DNA from: CAWATZ01 sp963784995
Lineage (GTDB): Bacteria > Planctomycetota > Planctomycetia > Gemmatales > Gemmataceae
Length of the DNA stretch: 64,000 nt
Direction: 5' to 3'
Assembly: GCA_963784995.1 (NCBI GenBank)
Contig: CAWATZ010000013.1
Location: 434,001 to 498,000, forward strand
Shown here: piece after piece, positions 26,967-36,136 of the stretch
How positions within the stretch are numbered: position 1 is the stretch's first letter
Layout of the letters: each line of letters opens with the position of its first letter
Position numbers and translations under genes: made by a program
Notes under the pieces: model-generated
What the model was told of the DNA's origin: nothing
What the model saw: only the letters and a program-made list of their open reading frames with translations
Databases searched by the model: none

Positions 26967-27854
26967 TCAGCGGGGACCGGGACCACTCAGGAGAATGATG
27001 GTATCGGGCTTCAGGATGGTGAGGTAGGCCGGGTCGATGCCCCGGTGGTCGCTGGCGAGCAGGACCGTTTGACCGGGCTTGAGCCGGGCCATGACCTGGT
27101 TCTTGCTCAGTGTCTTTCCCGAGCTGTCCAATCCTGCCTCGTCTTTGAGGCGGAACCCCGTCTGGGCGTTGCTGTAGGTCTGGAAGGGCACATTCCGCGT
27201 TTCCTTGACCTTCTGGCCGCCGCGCACCACCTCCACGACCATGATCTTGGTCAGGTTGTGGGTCTGGACACATTTCAAAATGACCCCGCCGTCCGGATTC
27301 ACCCGCTCGACCACGGCGAACTGCGGCGGCACCCTCGGATTGTCGATCTCCGGGCCGAGCTTGGTGACGCCGCCATCGTAAGAGTAATCTCTCCTGCCAA
27401 CCTTTTTGGGCAGCTCGATCTTGGGCTGCGGGACGTCCACGTGGGCGATCGGGGTCCTTTTCTCATTTTTCAGTTGTTCGACCTTGGCCTTGACGTCTCG
27501 TTCGTTGGTCTCGACGAAGTTCACGACCAGATTGGGATAGCGCTTTTCCATCGCCTTCCGGATGTATCCGGCCATGTTCGGGTTGACGTCGTCCGCGCCC
27601 TGGTAGTAATCCTGAAAACCAAACTCCTGCACCCGGCTCTTGTGATGCCAGTAGATGATGAAGACCACACTCTTCGGATTGGGGGTCACTCCTTCCTTCG
27701 GGAACGTCCGCCCGGGGGTGACGTCCTCAAACCTCTTCTGAGCGGCTGCGGGAGTCGCCAGCGCCAGAACAAGAACGAGCGCGGCCGCGAAGACGGGAAG
27801 GAGAAAGAGGGACAATGCCCGACGAACAAGGGAGTCCAACGAGGTCCGGACCAT
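26967..27854 (-). CDS. secreted hypothetical protein, 295 aa
   Basis: A signal peptide (ALSLFLLPVFAAALVLVLAL) ends at ATPAAAQ. The mature part has no family I recognise; it contains SVVFIIYWHHKSRVQEFGFQ, YIRKAMEKRYPNLVVNFVET and KPGQTVLLASDHRGIDPAYL. I chose the ATG at 27854 because AGGAG lies nine bases upstream; the ATG at 27863 directly abuts AGGAG. It ends 17 bases before the secreted WD40 gene on the same strand, so the two are probably co-transcribed and may act together outside the cytoplasm. Confidence 0.75.
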   Translation of the reverse strand: MVRTSLDSLVRRALSLFLLPVFAAALVLVLALATPAAAQKRFEDVTPGRTFPKEGVTPNPKSVVFIIYWHHKSRVQEFGFQDYYQGADDVNPNMAGYIRKAMEKRYPNLVVNFVETNERDVKAKVEQLKNEKRTPIAHVDVPQPKIELPKKVGRRDYSYDGGVTKLGPEIDNPRVPPQFAVVERVNPDGGVILKCVQTHNLTKIMVVEVVRGGQKVKETRNVPFQTYSNAQTGFRLKDEAGLDSSGKTLSKNQVMARLKPGQTVLLASDHRGIDPAYLTILKPDTIILLSGPGPR

Positions 27855-27978
27855 CGCAGTCATCTCCTGGAGAGAATCGCCGGACCACCCAATCCGCCGA
27901 CCCAGCGGAGCAGGGCCCGGGTCTGCCAAACACTATACCCGTCAGCCCAGCAGCGGCAACTGTCCGAATGTCCGCGGT

Positions 27979-28803
27979 TCACCTAGGCAGGCGCTTGTAG
28001 AGCAGAGCGAGGTGATGCAGGTGCCGCAGGTGATCGGCCCCCGCCGCGCCCTCGAAGCCATAGACCTCGAACCCCTTCTGCCGGAAACGGTCGCGCAGCT
28101 GCCAGGACTCCGCCCATTTCTCCTCGGCTTTCTCGCGCTTGCCGCCGACCTCGCGCAGCAGAAACTCGGCCGTCTCAGCCGTGCTGGCGTAGCCATCCGG
28201 CCTAAGCTGACAGTGCGACAGGATCAGGCACTTCTTGCCCTCTGCCGCGGCCCTGGCGTAGCGGGCAAAGCCGGCCATCTGCTCGGGGTTGACCTTCTTC
28301 TGACCATCCTTCTCGACGTAGCCGGCATAGAGCGAGTCCGCCAGCACCAGGGCATCGATGCGTGTGAAGATGTCCGGGTCTTTCAGCATCTCGCGGACAC
28401 CGCCGAAGCCGGCGCTGAAGGAGCTGACCACGACCCGCCGCCAGCGTGGCTTCTCCGCCACGGCGAGCTTGCCCAGTTGCTCGCGGGTTTCATCGAGGAT
28501 GCGCTGGAACGTCGCGGGTTTCTTGAAGCGCTCGGTGTAGACGCTCGACAGGCCCGGCAGGACGACGCTGACCAGGACGCCGGGCCGGCCCGCGGCGGCG
28601 AATTGCCTCTCGGCGACGGCAGCGGAGCCATGCAGGTGCAGGGTCAACTCGATGCCGTCCGCTTCGGCCTTGCAACCGTCCGGCACGAACAACTGCCCAT
28701 CGGTCAGCTTGACGCGCTGGCCCTTCGGCACGGCCGGCGGGTCCGCTCCCAGAAGGATCGGGAGAAGCACGAGCAGGCAGCCGGCAGCGAGATGGCGGGA
28801 CAT
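27979..28803 (-). CDS. secreted alpha/beta-hydrolase-like protein
   Basis: 274 residues with signal peptide (LAAGCLLVLLPILLGADPPA). The hydrolase pattern is LTLHLHGSAAVAERQF (oxyanion-hole HG), a nucleophile-elbow candidate VVSSFSAGFGG, ALVLADSLYAGY, and a late HLRHLHHLALLY that could give the catalytic histidine. The nucleophile is not a perfect GxSxG, so activity is likely but unproven. No catalytic partner gene nearby. Start 28803 is the only Met ahead of the signal peptide. Confidence 0.7.
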   Translation of the reverse strand: MSRHLAAGCLLVLLPILLGADPPAVPKGQRVKLTDGQLFVPDGCKAEADGIELTLHLHGSAAVAERQFAAAGRPGVLVSVVLPGLSSVYTERFKKPATFQRILDETREQLGKLAVAEKPRWRRVVVSSFSAGFGGVREMLKDPDIFTRIDALVLADSLYAGYVEKDGQKKVNPEQMAGFARYARAAAEGKKCLILSHCQLRPDGYASTAETAEFLLREVGGKREKAEEKWAESWQLRDRFRQKGFEVYGFEGAAGADHLRHLHHLALLYKRLPR

Positions 28804-28924
28804 GGTGGTGTTCCTGGGGCAACAAAGGGACCAGGCTGAGGATACGCGATGGCGCGGCGGAAGGCAACGCCCGAGGTGTCGCTTTGGGCTGGAGTGTCAC
28901 TTCTGAGCGAGTTGCGTCCTCGCA

Positions 28925-29954
28925 TTACTTCGAGACACGCCAGAGTCTGACCGTCTCGTCATGGCTGGCGCTGGCGAGGCGTTTGCCATCAGGGCTGAAC
29001 ACAACGCTGTTGACCCCGGCAGAGTGGCCTTTGAGAGAAAGGGTTTGCTGACCGGTCCGCGCATCCCAGAGCTTGACCGTCTTGTCCTCGCTGGCGGTGG
29101 CGATCTGTTTGCCATCGGGGCTGAACACCACGCACCAGACCATGTCTGTGTGGCCCTTGAGAGAGAGTTTCCTGTCCGGTGTGCGCATCCCAGACCTTCA
29201 CAGTCTTGTCCGAGCTGGCGCTGACGATGCGTTTGCCATTGGGGCTAAAGTCCACGCTCAACACACAACAGGAGTGGCCCTTGAGAGAGAGCTTTTCCTG
29301 TCCGGTGTGCGCGTCCCAGACCTTCACCGTCTTGTCCGAACTGGCGGTGGCGATCTGTTTGCCATTGGGACTGAACACGGCAGTCAAGGCCCCTCTTGTG
29401 TGGCCCTTGAGAGAGAAAGTTTCCTTGCCGGTCTGCGCATCCCAGAGCTTCACCGTCTCGTCGTAGCTGGCGCTGGCGATTTGTTTGCCATCAGGGCTGA
29501 ACACCACGCTCAAGAGCCCTCTTGAGTGGCCCTTGAGGGAGAAAGTTTCCTTGCCGGTCCGCGCATCCCAGAGCTTCACCGTCTGATCAGAGCTGGCGCT
29601 GGCGATCTGTTTGCCACCGGGGCTGAACACCACGCTCAGGACCGGTTTAGAGTGGCCTCTGAGAATCCTGGCCGCTTCGATGCGTTCCAGGAGATCCCTG
29701 GCCCGTCGAGCGACTTCGGCATCGGCGCTCCTGGCCGCTGTGATGAGAGCTGGCTCGGCAGCTTCTCCAGCCTGCAGCAATTTGGCCGTGGCTTGCTCCC
29801 GGACCTGGAAGCTGTCATGGCCCAATTGCAGAATCCAGGAGGCGATTTGTTCGCTGGTCGGGGAGGCGGCATCCCTGGGCTGTTTCACTTGCTGGGCGAA
29901 CAAGGCCGAGCCCAGCAGCACAGCAGCCAACGGCACGATCCGGGTTATGGACAC
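28925..29954 (-). pseudogene. secreted HEAT-WD40 protein (paralogue 1), 2-bp frameshift
   Basis: Signal peptide (VPLAAVLLGSALFAQQ), a HEAT-like segment WILQLGHDSFQVREQATAKL and ARRARDLLERIEAARIL, then six WD40 blades of 42 residues, each FSPDGKQIAS...TVKLWDA. The frame breaks near 29168: comparison with the preceding blade, which reads CAGGAAAAGCTCTCTC, shows two bases missing. The GTG at 29954 is chosen because GGAGG sits six bases upstream; a TTG two codons earlier also lies in frame. Very similar in every part to the gene at 30832-32017. Confidence 0.8.
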
Positions 29955-30017
29955 GAGCAACTCCTCCTGAGTGGTTCCTGGGTGCCTGGCCGGGACGCTC
30001 TTGCGATCCGTCCCAGC

Positions 30018-30698
30018 CTAACTCGGGTAACCAATCTCCGTAATGTCCTCTTCCAGGTCCGCCACTTCCAGATGCGGGTGCTCCTCATCGTCCATCACGA
30101 TGTCCGGCGTGAGTGCGGCGACCAGCTCGTTGGTCAGCGGCCGCTGTTGGTAAATGTGCCGGACCATCTCCACGGTCAGGAAGGGCCTATTGAAGTACCA
30201 TTCGGCCCACTCCCGGTAAGTCTCGGGCTTGCCGTCAAGCGGCGCGAGCAAGTATTGCGAGCCGTCCGGGTCGGGGCTGGGCGGGAACTCGATGGCTCCC
30301 CGCTGCCAGGACGCATCCCAGTAGCGCCGCCAGATGCAGAAGGTCGTATCCTCGATGCTGAAGGCCGGCTGGCGGAGACAGGACGCAAACTCTTGTGGGA
30401 CCGAATCGAGAATACCGGGCCAGAGTTGCCTGGGGTCCGAGCGGTACGGCGTCATCGGGGCTTCATGGGCGAACCCCTTGAGGAAACAGCCAGCGGCATT
30501 GAAGAGGGCGAAGAAGTCATCGCCCTGGCCGTTCCGCATGGACCCCAGCTGCTTGCCCGCCGACCAATGGGAATTAAACGAGTAGAACCGGAACTCCCAC
30601 TCCCGGCACAGGATGGCGTCGAGCATCGCCATCGACTGCAACAAGCGGCGGAGTCCGTCCACGTCCGGCAGTTGTGACAGATCGCGAGTGGAGATCAT
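30018..30698 (-). CDS. conserved hypothetical protein, 226 aa
   Basis: A soluble protein seen in Gemmata-type genomes; no named domain. Distinctive segments: LLQSMAMLDAILCREWEFRF, GSMRNGQGDDFFALFNAAGC, FAHEAPMTPY, WPGILDSVP, FSIEDTTFCIWR. The acidic C-terminus (MDDEEHPHLEVADLEEDIT) and many aromatic residues suggest a small-molecule or protein-binding fold. I chose ATG 30698 for GGAGGCGGACG upstream. It lies between the two paralogous HEAT-WD40 genes, which might have been one tandem array before it was inserted. Confidence 0.75.
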   Translation of the reverse strand: MISTRDLSQLPDVDGLRRLLQSMAMLDAILCREWEFRFYSFNSHWSAGKQLGSMRNGQGDDFFALFNAAGCFLKGFAHEAPMTPYRSDPRQLWPGILDSVPQEFASCLRQPAFSIEDTTFCIWRRYWDASWQRGAIEFPPSPDPDGSQYLLAPLDGKPETYREWAEWYFNRPFLTVEMVRHIYQQRPLTNELVAALTPDIVMDDEEHPHLEVADLEEDITEIGYPS

Positions 30699-30831
30699 CG
30701 TCCGCCTCCGCTTTGCTAAACGACCTGGCTCAGCAACGGACTCACGCGGAGCCGGGGCCGACAAGGCCCCAGGTGTTGCTGGCGTCTGGAGCTACCGCTA
30801 CTTGGCCGCACGGGCGTACTGGGCTGGTCTG

Positions 30832-32017
30832 TCACCGGTGATCGCGTTGCGGCTCCTGCAGCTTCGAGACACGCCAGAGCCAGACCGTCTGGTCCTCGCT
30901 GGAACTAGCCAGGCGTTTGCCATCGCGACTGAACATGACACTCCGGATCCAACCTGAGTGGGCCTTGAGGGAAAGTGTTTGCTCTCCGCTCCGCGCATCC
31001 CAGACCTTCAGCGTCTTGTCGTCGCTGGCGCTGACGATGCGTTTCCCATCGGGACTGAACGCCACGCTGCAGACGCTGTCGGAATGGCCGTCGAGGGAGA
31101 GTGTTTCCTGGCCGGTCTGCGCATCCCACACCTTCACTGTCTTGTCATCGCTGGCGCTGCCGAGTTGTTTGCCATCGGGGCTGAACACCACACTCAAGAC
31201 AGAGGCAGAGTGGCCCTTGAGGGAGAGCATTTCCTCGCCGGTCAGCACATTCCAGAGCTTCACCGTCCCATCCCCGCTAGCGCTGGCGAGCTGTTTGCCG
31301 TCGGGGCTGAACGCCACGCTGGAGATTCCGCGGGAGTGGCCCTTGAGCGTGTGTGTTTCTTTGCCGGTCTGCGCATCCCAGACTTTCACCGTCTCGTCCA
31401 GGCTGCCGCTGGCGAGCTGTTTGCCATCGGGGCTGAAACAGACGCTGTAAACGACGTTTGAGTGGCCCTTGAGGCAGAGGGATTCCTGTCCGGTCCGCGC
31501 ATCCCAGAGCCTCACCGTATTGTCCTGGCTGGCGCTGGCGAGGCGTTTGCCATCGGGGCTGAACACCACGCTCCAGACCCAGTCCAAGTGGCCCTTGAGG
31601 GAGAGTGTTTCCTGGCCAGTCCGCACATCCCAGAGCTTCACCGTCTGGTCCAGGCTGGCGCTGGCGATGCGTTTGCCATCAGGGACTGAACGCCACCCTC
31701 GTGACCCGGGCAGAGTGGCCGGTGAGAATTCTGGGCTGCTCGATGCGCTCCAGGAGATCCCGGGCCCGCCGAGCGACCTCGGGATCGGCGCTGCGGGCCG
31801 CTAGGATCAGGGCCGGCTCGGCATCTTCGTCGGCCTGAAGCAACCTGGCAGTGGCTTGCTCACGGACCTGGAAACTGTCATGCCCCAATTGCAAGATCCA
31901 GGTGGCGATTTGTGCGCTGCTCGGAGGGGCGGCATCCCGGGGTTGTTTGGCTTGCTGGGCGAACAGAGCTGAGCCCAGCAGCAGGGTGGCCAGCGGCACG
32001 ATCCGGGGTGTGGACAC
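30832..32017 (-). pseudogene. secreted HEAT-WD40 protein (paralogue 2), 1-bp frameshift
   Basis: Same architecture as 28925-29954: signal peptide (VPLATLLLGSALFAQQ), HEAT-like WILQLGHDSFQVREQATARL, then seven WD40 blades ending WLWRVSKLQEPQ. The first blade is interrupted at AFSP by TGA because AGTCCCTGATGG carries one extra base; removing it gives SPDGKRIASASLDQ and an open frame to 30832. GTG at 32017 is preceded by GGAGG, as in paralogue 1. Upstream is palindrome family A copy 2. Confidence 0.8.
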
Positions 32018-32182
32018 GACCATCTCCTCCTGAGTGGTTCCTGGGCGCCTGGGAGTCCGCTCTTGCGTACCCACAGGTTAGCATCAGGGCAACCCGCCTG
32101 GCAAGGGAGGCTGCCCACCCCACTCCTGGCTCCGCGTTGCGGCTATTGCGACTCAGAAAGAAAAAGGCCGCCTCGGCCCCTG

Positions 32183-32289
32183 ACCCAGGGCGATGCCCTG
32201 GGCTATCCTGTTGCGCCCCTTCGGGGCGGAAGACAAGGTTTTCCGCCCCGAAGGGGCGCAACAGGATAGCCCAGGGCATCGCCCTGGGT
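32183..32289. repeat. perfect 49-bp inverted repeat, palindrome family A copy 2
   Basis: Arms 32183-32231 and 32241-32289, 9-nt loop. Shares the core CCCTGGGCTATCSTGTTGCG with copy 1 except one base on each arm, so paired changes keep the hairpin. It occupies the 32018-32357 gap, in which I see no gene. Confidence 0.95.
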
Positions 32290-32357
32290 GGGAGGAGCAG
32301 CGGCCTTTGTCTTCCTGAGCCGCAATAATCACAATCGACGCAATCCGTCCGTTTCCG

Positions 32358-33311
32358 TTACCCCGGCGAGCAAGGCGCCGTCGCTTTGTGGCTCATCACA
32401 CGCTGGGCGATGCGATCCTCTAACTCCTTGATCTCCTGGCGCAGGTCGGCCAGTTCTTCCTCCTTGGCCTGCACCAACTCCTGAAGTTGCTTGAGCTGGT
32501 GTTCCAGCGATCGGCCGGTCAGGCGCTGCACGATCTGGAGCAGCAGAAAGGCTCGCCAGCCGCGTGCCACCAGGGCGCGCAGGCGGTGCAGCCGGCCCCA
32601 GCGGAGCAGCTCGTCCAGCCGCAGAATCCGCCCCAGCCGCAGCAAGCGGAACAACGGCAGCAGCTCGACCACGGGCATCAGCACAATGGCCACGTCAATC
32701 CAGTGCAGGAAACAGTAACGCCAGGGCCGATCCGCCACCGCGACCATGAGGATCAGCTCGACGGCGAACGCCAGCCAGATGACACTGGTGCCGATGTCGA
32801 GCCACAGGGCCAGGATCGGCTGGGCATGGATCGTCTCGGCCGCCCAGTATTCCACGGCCAGCAGCGGCAGCACCAGCAGGGCGAAGAGGATCATGGGGAT
32901 GCTGAAGACGCGCTCCAGGGTGCGGCGGAGGCGATTGTTGATCTCCTGCCAGCCGACCCCGGGCAACCAGACGTGGTTGGGTCGAACCCGGCTGCGATAG
33001 CCCATCCGCAGCGGCGGCAGCAGCGTCCCGACCGTGGCCGCGAGCAGCGGTTTCCACGCGGGCCGGCTCCGGTCCCGGAGTCGGAAGCGAAGCCCCGCTT
33101 CCAGGAGGAAGACCAGCCAGAGGACGGCCAGCCCTCCTTCGATCAGGTAGCGTTCCGGGTCGGCCAGGTCCAGCCGGGGATAGCGATGGATCAGGCCGGC
33201 CAGGACGATCAGGAACAGCACGGCCAGGAAAAACATGGGCCCGGCCAACCGGTCTTCCCAGGTTTGCCGGGCCTTGTCGTGGACCGCCCCCGTGTCGCTT
33301 AGTGGGGTCAT
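32358..33311 (-). CDS. voltage-sensor-like membrane protein with C-terminal coiled coil, no pore
   Basis: 317 residues. An N-terminal helix pair (MFFLAVLFLIVLAGLI, GGLAVLWLVFLLEAGL) is followed by a loop and a second bundle, including VIWLAFAVELILMVAVAD, HWIDVAIVLMPVVE and the basic-repeat helix FRLLRLGRILRL. The latter three look like S2, S3 and S4 of an ion-channel voltage sensor. No selectivity filter or S5-S6 pair follows. Instead there is an amphipathic stretch and a coiled coil (HQLKQLQELVQAKEEELADL). Start 33311 has GGAGGGAC upstream. It may be a stand-alone voltage sensor or an ion-transport relative; proton conduction is possible but unproven. Confidence 0.7.
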   Translation of the reverse strand: MTPLSDTGAVHDKARQTWEDRLAGPMFFLAVLFLIVLAGLIHRYPRLDLADPERYLIEGGLAVLWLVFLLEAGLRFRLRDRSRPAWKPLLAATVGTLLPPLRMGYRSRVRPNHVWLPGVGWQEINNRLRRTLERVFSIPMILFALLVLPLLAVEYWAAETIHAQPILALWLDIGTSVIWLAFAVELILMVAVADRPWRYCFLHWIDVAIVLMPVVELLPLFRLLRLGRILRLDELLRWGRLHRLRALVARGWRAFLLLQIVQRLTGRSLEHQLKQLQELVQAKEEELADLRQEIKELEDRIAQRVMSHKATAPCSPG

Positions 33312-33493
33312 GGCACAGTCCCTCCGTTCCCATTGCCACGTGGGTACGCGATCAGGGGCCGGCGCCGAACCGATGGCTTCGACCAGGGTGGTGTTCCGCC
33401 GGCCTCTCGCTCATCACCAATGTCTCCATCAGGTAATTCGCTGCCGGACGGCGACTCTTTCCCGTCAAGACCAGGGCGGCTGCACGGCGAACG

Positions 33494-34390
33494 TCACGTC
33501 AATGCGGTCGCTGTCGGCGAGGTGGCTTGAGGACACTCGCCCCGTTCTCCGCTCCACTCCTGCTCCGGTTCCGCAACTTTCTCCGCTTCCGGGACATTTG
33601 GTGCCTCGCGTTGCCCGCCGCGCAGTCGGGGCAGCAGGGGCTGGACCATCTGACCCAAATAGTTGCTCGGACTCGGTTCGTTGATGCCGAACAGCTCCGG
33701 TTCATGGTCGGGGCAACGATAGGTGCCAAAGATAATGTCCATGAGCGGCGAGATGTTGGCATAGTTGCCGGCGTCGCGGGCCCGGTCGTGGTGCCAGTGG
33801 TGCAGCTCGGGGGCGCCGACGAGCATGCGCAGCGGACCGATGGGCAGACGCACGTTGGAGTGAATCCAGATGGCCCAGATGCCGCGGAAGGCGATGAAGC
33901 CGGCCAGGGTCTCCAGCGGGAAACCGAGGACGAAGGCGGGCAGGTTGATCAGGCCCACGGTGTAAATCGTATCCAGCGGGTGTTCGCGGTGGGCGGCCAA
34001 CCAGTCGAGATGCTCGGCGCTGTGGTGGACCTTATGGAAACGCCACAGAAAGCCGACCCGATGCTGCAGGCGATGGCCCCAGTAAACCAGCAAGTCGCTC
34101 AGCACAATCACTTCGATGACCTGCAGCCACCATGATTGCGAAGCGACCGCGTGGCGAAACCGCTGCGGCACGATGCCGTTGAGGAAGGAACTGAACTGCA
34201 TCAGGACCCACAGGACAAGGCCGCCCCAGAGCAGATACTGCCCCAGGAAGAAGCAAAGGTCCGTGAACCAGGCCGGGCGAAAGAAGCGCTGCCCCGGCTT
34301 CGCTGGAAAGATGGCTTCCAGCGGTCGAAAGACCACGACCAGAAAGAGGAAACTGAGCCCGGCGGAGATCACGAGCGCGGTCAGGTTCAT
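33494..34390 (-). CDS. sterol desaturase / fatty acid hydroxylase superfamily protein
   Basis: 298 residues, four hydrophobic helices and the three di-iron histidine boxes: HRLQH (106-110), HKVHH (119-123) and HHWHH (198-202). These enzymes hydroxylate or desaturate lipids or sterols using O2 at the membrane face. The C-terminal 50 residues are hydrophilic and Glu/Pro rich. Sixteen bases separate its start from the proline-rich gene upstream. With the hpnA-like and GT2 genes elsewhere in the window it may belong to membrane-lipid modification, but that link is only contextual. Confidence 0.87.
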   Translation of the reverse strand: MNLTALVISAGLSFLFLVVVFRPLEAIFPAKPGQRFFRPAWFTDLCFFLGQYLLWGGLVLWVLMQFSSFLNGIVPQRFRHAVASQSWWLQVIEVIVLSDLLVYWGHRLQHRVGFLWRFHKVHHSAEHLDWLAAHREHPLDTIYTVGLINLPAFVLGFPLETLAGFIAFRGIWAIWIHSNVRLPIGPLRMLVGAPELHHWHHDRARDAGNYANISPLMDIIFGTYRCPDHEPELFGINEPSPSNYLGQMVQPLLPRLRGGQREAPNVPEAEKVAEPEQEWSGERGECPQATSPTATALT

Positions 34391-34406
34391 GGCACTGCCC
34401 TCAGGT

Positions 34407-34871
34407 TCAGCGTATCGGACGCGAAGGCTGTTGAGTGGGCTGAGGAGGCGTCCAGCCCGGAGTCATTGGCGGCGGGTTAGCCCCTGGCATCTGGGGAGGG
34501 ATAAACACGGGGGCGGACTTCGGCCCCGGCATGATGGTTGGCGCTGTTTGCGTGGTGGCGGGAGGCGACTGGTGGGCTGTGGCGGGCGGCGGAGGGCTTG
34601 CTGTGGAGGGCGGGGAAGAGGGGATCAGGGGGGCCATGGATTTTGAACTGTACATGATGCTCAGGTCATGGACCGTGACGTTGGCCGGCGTTTCCTGGGA
34701 TGGAGCAGGGGCCGGGGGACCGCTCGTTTCGGTGGTCGGAGTCGTGGAAGCAGCAGGCCGAGGCGCCAGGAGCCAGTTGAAGGCGCCGGCGCGGTAGCAG
34801 ACCAACCCGGCGACAAGCAGGACCGAACTGAACACGACGGCCGCTTTGAGCAGAACGTTTGGTCGTTTCAC
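34407..34871 (-). CDS. proline-rich membrane-anchored protein
   Basis: 154 residues from GTG 34871, chosen because AGGAG lies nine bases upstream and the membrane helix (LLKAAVVFSSVLLVAGLVCY, about 7-26) begins right after. The rest is low-complexity Pro/Thr/Ser (PPSTASPPPPATAHQSPPAT and PPMTPGWTPPQPTQQP) with one short ordered-looking patch, VTVHDLSIMYSS. Single-pass, with a disordered tail outside the cytoplasm; perhaps a wall-spanning spacer. No family recognised. Confidence 0.68.
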   Translation of the reverse strand: MKRPNVLLKAAVVFSSVLLVAGLVCYRAGAFNWLLAPRPAASTTPTTETSGPPAPAPSQETPANVTVHDLSIMYSSKSMAPLIPSSPPSTASPPPPATAHQSPPATTQTAPTIMPGPKSAPVFIPPQMPGANPPPMTPGWTPPQPTQQPSRPIR

Positions 34872-35088
34872 CGCAAGGGCTCCTTTGCTGAGGGGTTTTT
34901 GTCCGTCGGAGCGTTCCCGCCAGGCCCATGATACCAGCGCGCCCGAACGAGGAGCGTAACATTTGCGCAACAACCGCTCAAGCCGACTCCGGCGGCAAGA
35001 GACCGTTTGCGAACCGAGTGCCTTTTTTCGTGCTACAGTTGAACAATCCCGTTCGGACGTACTCGCACCTTTCATCAGAGGGATCGCA

Positions 35089-36114
35089 ATGGAATGGCTC
35101 AAGCGTCTGTTCCAGCGTGGCGTGAGCGTGGAAGCGCTCCTGGCGGACCTGGAAAAGGGACCGGACCCGGCCAAACGGCGTGCGGCCGCGGAGCAATTGA
35201 CCCGCCAGGCCCAGGCGCTGGCGGCGAAATTAGCAACCGGGAACCCGGCCAGGCGGTGTCAGGCCGCCCGGGAGCTGGGCCGACTCAAGCGCTGCGCTCT
35301 GCCGGCGCTGACCGCGTTGACCCAGGCGGAACGAAGTCCCGAACCGCTGGTCCGGCAGGCCGCCCGGATGGCCCGGATTCAGGTCCTGATCGACGTGGTT
35401 CACAAGGGGTCGGAAGCTCAGAAGATCCAGGCCATCGGAGCGCTGGCGGACATTGACGATTCCCGGACTCTCGACCCGCTCCTGGAAGCCCTGAAGAGCA
35501 ACGCTCCCGACGTGGTCGAGGCCGCGGCCAAGGCCCTGGGTGGCAAGGGCGAGCCGCGGGTGGTTGGCTCCCTGCTGAGCGCCCTGGACCGGCACGGGGT
35601 CCGGCTGGCGCCTGCCATCTGCGCGGCCTTGCAAAGCATCGGCGAGCCGCACAGCCTGCGGACCGTCATGGCCCTGGGCCGCTGGCACGACCAGCCACGC
35701 ACCGAGCGCCGCCTTCAGAAGGTCGTAGCGGCCTTTCGCAGCGGCGGCATCGCCGAGGACGCGCTGTGGCAGCGGCTCCTGGAAAGGGGGGACGTCACGG
35801 TCGTCCGGCATTTCCTGGTCCGGGCCGGCAGCCTGATCCGGTCCAGGAACGTCGCCGCGCTGGCCCAGGCCCTGGCCGACTCGGGCCACGACGTCGTCGA
35901 GGAACTCATCGCGGTCTTGAAGATCAAGGAGCACCTGATCGATGGCTACAGCCGGAGCGTGGCCCTCGAGGCCCTGAAACGCATCGGCGACGCGCGGGCC
36001 ATCGAGCCGTTGACCGCTCTGCTGGGCAAGGCGAGCCGGCGCGACGTCTTCCAGGCGGCCATCGACGCCATCCGGCAAGCCCAGACCGCCAAAAGCGCGA
36101 ACGGGGCCCGCTGA
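35089..36114 (+). CDS. HEAT-repeat protein
   Basis: 341 residues of alpha-solenoid: repeated units such as KGSEAQKIQAIGALADI, LLEALKSNAPDVVEAAAKAL and ALKRIGDARAIEPLTALLG. It has no signal peptide and no catalytic motif, so it should be a cytoplasmic scaffold or phycobilin-lyase-like HEAT protein. The ATG at 35089 has AGAGGG upstream; the frame is open earlier but the sequence there is not protein-like. It converges on the COG0523 GTPase with 22 bases between stops. Confidence 0.8.
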   Translation: MEWLKRLFQRGVSVEALLADLEKGPDPAKRRAAAEQLTRQAQALAAKLATGNPARRCQAARELGRLKRCALPALTALTQAERSPEPLVRQAARMARIQVLIDVVHKGSEAQKIQAIGALADIDDSRTLDPLLEALKSNAPDVVEAAAKALGGKGEPRVVGSLLSALDRHGVRLAPAICAALQSIGEPHSLRTVMALGRWHDQPRTERRLQKVVAAFRSGGIAEDALWQRLLERGDVTVVRHFLVRAGSLIRSRNVAALAQALADSGHDVVEELIAVLKIKEHLIDGYSRSVALEALKRIGDARAIEPLTALLGKASRRDVFQAAIDAIRQAQTAKSANGAR

Positions 36115-36136
36115 AGACACCCACCCGTGAACCGTA

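Noticed and set aside
28925..32017. Regular repeats of about 126 bp that could suggest a CRISPR or satellite array
   Set aside because: Period equals one 42-residue WD40 blade, and the translation shows FSPDGK and VWDA in every unit.
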